This document shows positions 62,497-64,000 of a DNA stretch of 64,000 nt, piece after piece. Numbering within the stretch: the first letter of the stretch is position 1; every line of letters starts with the position of its first letter. Position numbers and translations under genes: made by a program. Source of the DNA: Halomonas sp. 25-S5 (lineage in GTDB: Bacteria; Pseudomonadota; Gammaproteobacteria; Pseudomonadales; Halomonadaceae); NCBI RefSeq assembly GCF_029889845.1, contig NZ_JARANV010000011.1:1-64000 (forward strand), in the 5' to 3' direction. The notes under the pieces were generated by a model. The model saw nothing but the letters and a program-made list of their open reading frames with translations. It had not been told where the DNA came from and did no database searches.

Positions 62497-63420
62497 TCAG
62501 GCCACCGGCGTCAACCAGCTGGCATCGATGGCCTGCTTGCCGCGCACCACGTCGAAGTAGAGCGACTGAATCTTCTCGGTGATCGGGCCTCGACGGCCCT
62601 CGCCGATGGTGCGGCCGTCGAGTTCACGAATCGGCAGCACCTCGGCGGCGGTGCCGGTGAAGAAGGCCTCGTCGGCGATGTAGATCTCGTCGCGGGTGAT
62701 CAGCTTCTCGCGCAGCTCAAAGCCCAGGTGCTCGGCCATGTGAAGCACGGTGTTGCGGGTGATGCCGTTGAGGCAGGAGGTCAGCATCGGCGTGTAGATG
62801 ACGCCGTTCTTGACCATGAAGAGGTTCTCGCCGGAGCCCTCGGCGGCATAGCCCTGAGGGTCGAGCAGCAGCGCCTCGTCATAGCCGCCGCGCTGGGCCT
62901 CGGCCAGCGCCATCATCGAGTTGATGTACTGGCCGTTGGCCTTGGCACGGGTCATGGCGATATTGACGTGGTGCCGAGTGAACGAGGAGGTCTGCACCTT
63001 GATGCCGAGCTCGCGGGCCTCGGGCGACATGTAGGAGGGCCACTCCCAGGCGGCGACGATCAGGTGGGTCTTGAGGTTGTCGGCGCGCAGGCCCATCCCC
63101 TCGCTGCCGAAGAACACCATGGGGCGCAGGTAGGCCTCGTCGAGGCCATTCTCGCGCACCGCGGCACGCTGGGCCTCGTTGATCTGCTCCTTGCTGAAGG
63201 GCATGTGCATGCCGAGGATCTTGGCCGAATCGAACAGGCGGTCGGTGTGCTCCTTGAGCCGGAAGATGGCCGCGCCCTTATCGGTCGCGTAGGCGCGCAC
63301 GCCCTCGAAGCAGCCCATGCCGTAGTGCAGGGTGTGGGTCAGTACGTGCACCTGGGCATCGCGCCAGGGAACCAGTTCGCCGTCGAACCAGATGAGACCG
63401 TCTCGGTCAGCCATCGACAT
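62497..63420 (-). CDS. ilvE: Branched-chain amino acid aminotransferase
   Basis: The 307-residue class IV aminotransferase has HTLHYGMGCFEGVRAY, the PLP-lysine region TRAKANGQYINSMMA (about residue 160), YDEALLLDPQGYAAEGSGENLF and EVLPIRELDGRTIGEG. It transfers amino groups between leucine, isoleucine or valine and 2-oxoglutarate. Length is normal. With glnE immediately upstream it marks return to core chromosome. Confidence 0.95.
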   Translation of the reverse strand: MSMADRDGLIWFDGELVPWRDAQVHVLTHTLHYGMGCFEGVRAYATDKGAAIFRLKEHTDRLFDSAKILGMHMPFSKEQINEAQRAAVRENGLDEAYLRPMVFFGSEGMGLRADNLKTHLIVAAWEWPSYMSPEARELGIKVQTSSFTRHHVNIAMTRAKANGQYINSMMALAEAQRGGYDEALLLDPQGYAAEGSGENLFMVKNGVIYTPMLTSCLNGITRNTVLHMAEHLGFELREKLITRDEIYIADEAFFTGTAAEVLPIRELDGRTIGEGRRGPITEKIQSLYFDVVRGKQAIDASWLTPVA

Positions 63421-63482
63421 AATCTACGTCCTTTCATCTTCTAAATCGTGGAAACGGGAAACCCGCGGGAACCCACCCGCGC

Positions 63483-64000
63483 TCAGTGACCTTGCGGTTC
63501 GAGCAGGCGTTGCCAGAGCTCGACGACGGCCTCGCGATGCGCCCGAAATGCGTCGTTGCGACCGCGCCCGGCCCCGCCGGTCAGGGCCGCCCGGTGGGCG
63601 GCCGTGCGACAGGCGAGATAGGCCTCGCGCAGCCGCTGGCAATCCTGGCTCGGCAGGCGATCGGTCGCTTCGAGAGTCTCCAGAATACGAATATTGTCGC
63701 TGTACGCCAATAGCTCGAGGGTATCATGCGCCATAGAGAGCACCGCGAACTGGCACAAGAACTCGATGTCGACCATCCCGCCGGGGTCGTGCTTGAGGTC
63801 GAACTCGCCCTTCCCGCTCTTGCCGCCCAGGTGGTCGCGCATCTTGTGGCGCATCTTCACCACCTCCTCGCGCAGCGCCTCGAGGTCCCGCTCTCGGCCG
63901 AGGATCTCGCCGCGAATCGCGTCGAAGCGCTCGGCCAGGCGCGGATGGCCGGCCACCACCCGGGCTCGCACCAGGGCCTGGTGCTCCCAGGTCCAGGCCT
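63483..64000 (-). CDS. glnE: Glutamine synthetase adenylyltransferase/adenylyl-removing enzyme, C-terminal part
   Basis: The frame is open to the window edge and encodes the C-terminal 172 or so residues. They include WTWEHQALVRARVVAG, a catalytic-region FDLKHDPGGMVDIEFLCQF and a helical end. These are hallmarks of the second nucleotidyltransferase half of GlnE, which adjusts glutamine synthetase activity by adding or removing AMP. The start lies beyond 64000. The next gene downstream, ilvE, starts 62 nt later. Confidence 0.92.
   Translation of the reverse strand, partial: AWTWEHQALVRARVVAGHPRLAERFDAIRGEILGRERDLEALREEVVKMRHKMRDHLGGKSGKGEFDLKHDPGGMVDIEFLCQFAVLSMAHDTLELLAYSDNIRILETLEATDRLPSQDCQRLREAYLACRTAAHRAALTGGAGRGRNDAFRAHREAVVELWQRLLEPQGH

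Overview
The window is a high-GC gammaproteobacterial chromosome segment that looks like a moderately halophilic Halomonas-type bacterium. That assignment is inferred from the mix of TRAP and TTT transporters with aromatic catabolism and the protein style; no rRNA or marker search was possible. Most of the window is an aromatic-acid catabolic region feeding protocatechuate and the beta-ketoadipate pathway. A lower-GC phage-defence block of about 18.6 kb (BREX type 1) sits inside it. No tRNA, rRNA or CRISPR array was seen.

Layout. 1-0.1 kb: edge of an IS66-type element. 0.3-5.6 kb: 3-hydroxybenzoate 4-monooxygenase (mobA), a decaying TRAP importer (dctP truncated, dctM frameshifted) and a MarR regulator resembling MobR. 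5.7-10.8 kb: orphan ABC-type binding protein, salicylate hydroxylase-like monooxygenase with a divergent LysR regulator, and an MFS carrier. 10.8-11.2 kb: relic of an M48 peptidase. 11.3-15.4 kb: LysR regulator divergent from DUF3311 / sodium-solute symporter / M20 amidohydrolase. 15.4-16.1 kb: IS3 fragment joined to a truncated pRiA4b ORF-3-like gene. 16.2-17.7 kb: pcaHG with a PcaQ-type operator. 17.8-36.3 kb: BREX operon, in transcription order HTH-brxA-brxB-brxC-AlbA_2/ATPase-AAA ATPase-PD(D/E)XK-like-pglX-GmrSD-like-pglZ-brxL. 36.7-40.2 kb: pcaQ, a full pRiA4b ORF-3-like gene, and a second GmrSD-like gene. 40.2-46.8 kb: pcaL (DC fusion), pcaF, a 3-oxoadipate CoA-transferase pair, pcaB and an IclR regulator (pcaR). 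46.9-52.3 kb: second IclR regulator, AEC carrier, FAD dehydrogenase, TIM-barrel protein, DMT exporter. 52.3-61.5 kb: quinate/shikimate module with an intact TRAP importer, aroQ, NAD-type shikimate/quinate dehydrogenase, quiC1, and a TTT importer whose tctC and tctA carry internal deletions. 61.5-64 kb: HAD phosphatase, ilvE and the 3' part of glnE (core chromosome).

How it works together. MobA makes protocatechuate from 3-hydroxybenzoate. Quinate/shikimate uptake plus the dehydrogenase, AroQ and QuiC1 also give protocatechuate. PcaHG cleaves the ring, PcaB and PcaL give 3-oxoadipate, and the CoA-transferase and PcaF give succinyl-CoA and acetyl-CoA. The salicylate branch would give catechol, for which no cleavage enzyme is present here.

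The main surprises are as follows. A BREX operon splits pcaQ from its target pcaHG. An ATPase/nuclease-like pair is embedded in that BREX operon, and there are two GmrSD-like genes. A 308-bp near-identical direct repeat spaced 22,286 bp apart brackets the pcaHG-BREX-pcaQ block. A 17-nt promoter motif is shared by the quinate-module promoters. A 29-nt exact copy of pcaF coding sequence lies in the HAD-ilvE spacer. Several transporter genes are broken, and two of the lesions fall at 8-base G tracts, so sequencing error must be excluded before calling them pseudogenes.
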